Shown: positions 59,904 through 64,000 of the stretch, piece after piece | How positions within the stretch are numbered: position 1 is the first letter of the stretch | Layout of the letters: each line of letters starts with the position of its first letter | Assembly (NCBI GenBank): GCA_037501455.1 | Contig: CM074863.1 | Span: 56,959,501-57,023,500, forward strand | From: Lantana camara | Lineage: Eukaryota > Streptophyta > Magnoliopsida > Lamiales > Verbenaceae | Direction: 5' to 3' | Length of the DNA stretch: 64,000 nt | Program-made: the position numbers and the translations under genes | Notes under the pieces: generated by a model | What the model saw: the letters and a program-made list of their open reading frames with translations, nothing else | Told to the model about the DNA's origin: nothing | Databases searched by the model: none

Positions 59904-60629
59904 TTTGACTTAATGCCTAGAACTGCCATACAAGCGCAGGTCGTCGCGGATTTATTGGTTGAGCATTTTGAATTAGAGCCTGTCGTTCCAGAAAACGACG
60001 ATCTGTGGGTCCTGAACATGGATGGTTCCTCAACCTCTCAAGGGGGAGGAGCAAGGGTAACCCTTAGAGACCCCAATGGAACTGAAATAGACTTCGCAAT
60101 CAGGTTGGATTTCCAAGTCACCAATAACGAGGCAAAATACGAAGCCCTAGTACAAGGGCTCAAAATTGCTTTTCAAAATAGAGCTTCCAGAATTACCGCC
60201 TATGTTGATTCACAGTTGATTGCGAGCCAGATTGAAGGAACTTATGAGGCTCGAGAAACCACCATGGTGCAGTATTTAAGCAAGGCCAAGGAGATCATTG
60301 GGAAATTCAAGGAATTCCATCTGCTCCAGGTCCCACGGACAGAAAACGAGCGCGCGAACGCTCTTTCAAATTTTTCCTCGTCTTTGGAAGGTATCAGTGA
60401 ACGCTCTGTCATGTTCCTTAGAACTGAAGAGCCTTTGATAAAAGATCAGGTCACCAAGAGAGTGGTAGCCATGATTGATCCGCACGAGCCCTGCTGGCAT
60501 GACCATATTATAAGATTTCTTAAAGATGGCGTTTGTCCCACTGACAAGGTGGAGGCACGGAAGGTCAGAAACAAGGCCCCTCCTTTTTCTCTGGATTCTG
60601 AGGGGAGATTATTCAAGAAGCCTTTTTAG
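59904..60629 (+). pseudogene. Tat second RNase H (archaeal type)
   Basis: It is in the same frame as the RT. After AQVVADLLVEH the domain reads WVLNMDGSSTSQGGGA (first Asp, residue 37 from the Met at 59913), NNEAKYEALVQGL (Glu), YVDSQLIASQI (Asp) and ENERANALSNF, where an Asp is usual instead of Asn in ADALS. This second RNase H is diagnostic for the Tat lineage. A TAG at 60627 interrupts the link to integrase. Confidence 0.92.
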
Positions 60630-61725
60630 GGCCCGCCACTGAGATGTCTAAGGCCCTCGCAAGCCAGAGAGATGCTCGAACATATTCACAATGGAAGTTG
60701 TGGAAATCATTCAGGAGGGCGTGTCCTTGCAAAGAAAATCCTGAGGAGTGGGTTTTATTGGCACACGGTTCTCCAAGATGCCATTGAGTTTTCCAAGAAA
60801 TGTCCCAAGTGTCAATTTCACTCTAACCTCCCTCAAATGCCAGCCGCTCAGATGACCCCTATAGATGTCTCTTGGCCCTTTGACCAGTGGGGGATAGATA
60901 TTGTAGGCCCTTTGCCCATGGCGGTCGGACAGAAGAAATTCGTCATCTTGGCCATCGATTATTTTACCAAGTGGGCCGAGGCCAAGGCCGTGGCAAAGAT
61001 CACCTTCAGGGTCGTGAGGGATTTCATATGGAAAAATATTATCTGCAGATATGGCATACCGAGGGTGCTTATTTCAGACAACGGGTCCCAGTTCATAGCG
61101 TCCGATACACGAGAGTGGTGTTCCGAGTTGGGGATTGAGCAAATTTTCTACTTCCGTGGGCCATAGCCAAGCCAACGGACAAGCGGAGGTCACTAATAGG
61201 GTTATTTTGCAGCATCTGAATACCATGCTTGAAAGCAAGAAGAGTGAATGGGCAGAGGAATTGCAAGGAGCCCTATGGGCTTATCGCACTACTCCACGAG
61301 AGGCTACTGGCAAGACTTCTTTCGCACTCGTATATGGGTCAGAAGCAATGATACCTGCGGAGGTTGCACAAGAATCTGCTCGGGTGGCGTACTTTGAACC
61401 TAAAGCCAACGAGGAGAGTAGAGGGCTAGAATTGGATCTCTTGGAGGGAAAGAGGGATAAGGCATGGGCACTTATCCATCAATACAAAGCATCTGTCGCT
61501 CGACAGTACAACAAAAGAGTAAGGGAAAGAACTTTTCAGTTGGGGGACTTAGTCTTAAAGAAAGTGGAAGTCTCAAGGCATGTGGGCAAGCTAGATCCCA
61601 ACTGGGAAGGTCCGTTCAAAGTTATACAAATACGGGTCAACAACACATACACGCTCGAATCTCTGCAAGGCGAGCGTCTCCCACGCCCTTGGAATGCATG
61701 CAACCTCAGGAGGTTTTTTGTTTAA
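60630..61725 (+). pseudogene. Tat integrase with frameshift
   Basis: The HHCC zinc finger is intact (HNGSCGNHSGG, then CPKC). The catalytic core shows D in WGIDIVGPL, D in LISDNGSQF and, after a frameshift at about 61140-61166, E in HSQANGQAEVTNRV. The C-terminal part carries FQLGDLVLKKV and GKLDPNWEGPFKV, the GPY/F-type module, and ends at a TAA (61723). Integrase would insert the DNA copy into host chromosomes; the frameshift disables this copy. Confidence 0.92.
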
Positions 61726-62056
61726 GATAATGTTGTAAAGAGCCTATAAAGAGGCACAATGTATTTGCTATTTTCCAAGAGATTATAATAGAAATTACTG
61801 CACTTATTTACCTAATTTGAGTATGCAGGTTGGTTGAAAATCTTCTCTTGGGACCCCAAGCCCAAGGTGCCTGAATCCAGTCCCAGGTCCGGTCCACATG
61901 CATCCTAATAAGCCCGTGTAGCCTTTACTACTGGCATCCCACGCTCGAAAATGGGAATCACGGCACAAGGACTGGCTGAGTGGCAAGGGGGAGCTCAAAG
62001 GTCCAATGGCCTGGCCCCTCGAAATCAGCATCCTTGCATTTCTCACAGAAACAAAA
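61726..62056 (+). other. Start of Tat 3' non-coding region
   Basis: No coding motif. A 102-residue minus-strand ORF at 61804-62112 shows nothing recognisable. It leads into the tandem repeats. Confidence 0.5.
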
Positions 62057-62500
62057 TTTTCACAAGTCTTGAACGAGGGCAACCTCCCAATAAGACCCTC
62101 GTAATTACTCAAGACTTAGTAGAATTGTCCAAACCTTTCAAGCAAATTTTCACAAGTCTTGAACGAGGGCAACCTCACAGTAAGACCCTCGTGATTACTC
62201 AAGACTTAGTAAAATTTTCCTAGCCATTCAAACAAAATTTTCACAAGTCTTGAACGAGGGCAATCTCCCAATAAGACCCTCGTAATTACTGAAGACTTAG
62301 TAGAATTGTCCAAACCTTTCAAGCAAATTTTCACAAGTCTTGAACGAGGGCAACCTCACAGTAAGACCCTCGTGATTACTCAAGACTTAGCGAAATTTTC
62401 CAAGCGTTTAAGTAAATTTACACAAGTCATAAGCGAGAGCAGTCTCCAAATAAGACCCTCGTAATTACTCAACACTTAGCTAAACTTTACATATTTTACC
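62057..62500 (+). repeat. 90-bp tandem repeats, alternating A-B units with internal hairpins
   Basis: Five units start with TTTTCACAAGTCTTGAACGA at about 62057, 62147, 62238 and 62328, with a diverged copy at about 62417. Units 1 and 3 share CCCAATAAG and TAGAATTGTCC; units 2 and 4 share CACAGTAAG and CGTGATTACT, so the real period is about 181 bp. Each unit contains AAGTCTTGAACGAGGG and, downstream, CCCTCGT and TCAAGACTT, which can pair. Confidence 0.92.
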
Positions 62501-62530
62501 TATCATGTTACTCAGAATCTTAGCATTATA

Positions 62531-63098
62531 TGCTCTAAGGCACGGACACTTCAAAAATCGACCCCGTGCAGTGTCAGACACGGGCACGCCTCGGACACGG
62601 CTCCGACACGTGTCTGGCACGCCTAAACCGTGTCCTAAATTTAAAAAAAAAAATGGTGAATTTTGGGAGAAAGAGTGCCCATACCACCAATGCCAGTAGT
62701 CATGCGGTGATGCGGTGGTGAAAGAGGCGGATATATGTGAGAGTTTTAGGAGAAATTTTTGTGTATTGGCGGCGACTAATTAGGGTTGAGGATAAGGCTG
62801 AGAATTTTTAAAACATGCAACCTTGTGCACTAACGTTTTGGGCCTCTTGGCCCACAACATTCAAAATGAGTTTTGTTTTATTAATTTTCTTTTCTTTTCT
62901 TTTCTTCCTTTTTTTTATCTACCTTCTTTAAATATTTGACTTAGTATAAAATAATATTTTATATAATATATTTATTTATATAAATATAATATAGCCGTGT
63001 CCGAACCGTGTCGTGTCCTAAAATTTTAAAAAAATCCGTGTCGCCGTGTCCGTGTCGTGTCGTGTCCCTGTCGTCGTGTCCGTGTCTGTGCATCATAG
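62531..63098. mobile_element. TIR-type non-autonomous insertion rich in CGTGTCC
   Basis: Arms of about 100 bp with many CGGACAC/GTGTCCG words are inverted at the two ends (GGCACGGACAC against GTGTCTGTGC). ATTATA flanks both sides (62525-62530 and 63099-63104). The middle is AT-rich and non-coding. The exact ends and superfamily are unclear. Confidence 0.55.
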
Positions 63099-63314
63099 AT
63101 TATAAGATTTTGTTACAACAAGCGCAAAGTAAAATATCATGATCAAATAATGCAAGGAATAAGAGGAAACACTAGTGTGAAAGAAAAGATCTTCATTAAT
63201 TAAGCTTTCATTAAAGCTACAAAATAAGGGCACATGGGCCCTCAGAATTCTTACAAAAATTGAAACTAAGCTGGAAGAGATGGAAGTTTCAACATGAGCA
63301 AATTAAGGAGAACA
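63099..63314 (-). other. 3' flank of antisense ORF
   Basis: AT-rich sequence downstream (on the minus strand) of the antisense ORF's last stop; probably its 3' UTR. No feature is recognised. Confidence 0.4.
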
Positions 63315-64000
63315 TCAAGCAGCAGGAGCAATGTCTTCGTCCAAGACCACTAGAACATTTTGAGCCATAGGACCTTGCACTGGGGCCGCTAGCTCTTGCA
63401 CTTGAGGAACTTGTTCATCTTGGTCCTGGGCGGCTGGTGGTGGAACAGGGTCGTTCAGAATTTGAGCATTGGGAGCAGGAGCCGGCTCATTCTGAGTTGG
63501 GGCGTCCGGAGGGATACTTTGATTCTGAGCATTGGTGGCAAAGGCATTTTCTTGACCCTCGTTTTCCTGAGGGCCTTTAGGGGCAGTGATTGTAGATATG
63601 GCTCCCTCGTTTTACTCCGCCGTGGGCACCTCTTCAACTGGATAAGCAGCCATATACTCATCCCGGGCAAGCTCAACCAGAAAGTTATATTCTGGCTCTG
63701 CTATGGTAGCCTCAGGGTCCTCTTCCGTTACCTCCGCTGCCTCGCAACACTCGTTCAACCTCAGTCCCATATCCGTCCGCCCACGAGCGGAGGCCTTCCC
63801 CAATCCCTTGTGGATCATTTGCTCAATAGCCAAATTAAAAGCTTTTTGAGCCTCATCAATGCAGTGAAGGAGAAGGTCTTACTATGAAGAAACTTGATGA
63901 GGGGCCTCCTTATTCGCCCTCTCCATGCGCTCGGGCAGTGACCCCATCAGGTCAGCATACTTCATCTCCGCCTCGTTGGACCGAGTGACCCATCCATTCT
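63315..64000 (-). pseudogene. Antisense extra ORF of Tat element, 5' part beyond window
   Basis: On the minus strand one reading frame stays open over about 228 codons from the window edge to TGA at 63317-63315, apart from TAG-TAA near 63880 and a TAA near 63610. The first part is helical and charged (EAEMKYADLMGSLPERMERA, IDEAQKAFNLAIEQMIHKG), the middle acidic (EEDPEATIAEPEYNFLVELA), and the end rich in Pro, Gln and Asn (QNEPAPAPNAQ, AAQDQDEQVPQVQ). No domain is recognised. Antisense extra ORFs between integrase and 3' LTR are known in some Tat elements, such as Grande; similarity to those is not tested. Confidence 0.65.

Larger units (their letters stand above)
51083..64000 (+). mobile_element. 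Tat-lineage Ty3/gypsy element, incomplete at window end
   Basis: Order: LTR, primer-binding site, gag, protease, RT, RNase H, second (archaeal-type) RNase H, integrase, tandem-repeat 3' region, antisense extra ORF. The second RNase H, the large 3' region and the antisense ORF are marks of the Tat lineage (which includes Ogre, Retand and Grande types). All proteins carry stops or frameshifts. Base composition is richer in G and C than the surrounding LTRs. Confidence 0.9.

Noticed and set aside
63396..63887. 163-residue plus-strand ORF
   Set aside because: It is the complement of the antisense extra ORF, whose composition and frame persistence are better.

Overview
The window is plant nuclear DNA, almost certainly from a flowering plant and probably a eudicot. 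It is built almost entirely of nested transposable elements. I found no intact host gene, no rRNA gene and no convincing tRNA gene. Evidence for a plant: Ty3/gypsy LTR elements with primer-binding sites for initiator tRNA-Met, a Tat-lineage gypsy element with two RNase H domains, a Mutator-like element (MULE) with long terminal inverted repeats, a hAT MITE, a TRIM, and LTRs beginning TGTAAC or TGTGAC followed by a C-rich run, as in Tekay/Del chromoviruses. Every coding sequence found belongs to a transposon and is broken.

Layout. 1-2686: 3' part of a plus-strand long LTR, its primer-binding site and leader. 2687-15630: a minus-strand element with LTRs of about 2.8 kb and almost no coding capacity, split by a truncated chromovirus (3' LTR plus an RNase H-integrase-chromodomain fragment, 6008-11044). 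15631-27410: a minus-strand LTR fragment hit by two plus-strand solo LTRs (15789-18302 and 19096-27280); the second was in turn hit by a 4.8 kb MULE (20575-25364). 27411-44466: a 5'-truncated plus-strand LTR that took in a TRIM (28202-28750) and a minus-strand solo LTR (28850-44062). Inside that solo LTR sits a 12.6 kb element with LTRs of about 3.8 kb and a non-coding core (29100-41700), whose 5' LTR holds a further solo LTR (30565-32792). 44467-45367: another LTR fragment. 45368-51082: an older stretch with a hAT MITE, a non-autonomous MULE-like element with an AT-rich core, and a short poly(A) retroposon. 51083-64000: a Tat-lineage element whose 5' LTR is split by a 3.6 kb solo LTR, followed by broken gag, protease, RT, RNase H, second RNase H and integrase, then 90-bp tandem repeats, a TIR-like insertion and an antisense extra ORF that runs off the window.

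How the parts relate. Target-site duplications give the order of insertion directly: GAACC, TTAAATGAA, AAACC, CTTTA, GGCCT, ATATA, CCTTT/CCTTC and GTGATAAC. Solo LTRs outnumber full elements, so LTR-LTR recombination has been active. Four junctions (about 2687, 11044, 27410 and 41700) lack a duplication and mark deletions or recombination.

Most notable. (1) The MULE carries, converging with its transposase, a second small ORF with GRF zinc-finger features, a coiled coil and a hydrophobic tail, an arrangement like mudrA/mudrB of MuDR. (2) At least nine related long LTRs share a splice-donor-like site, a hairpin and an acceptor-like site; between donor and acceptor each carries a different GC-rich hairpin cassette at the corresponding place. 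(3) Two non-coding LTR elements carry arrays of about six hairpin repeats just before the polypurine tract. (4) A non-autonomous MULE-like element has a tRNA-like block at the same distance inside each TIR, both pointing inward.
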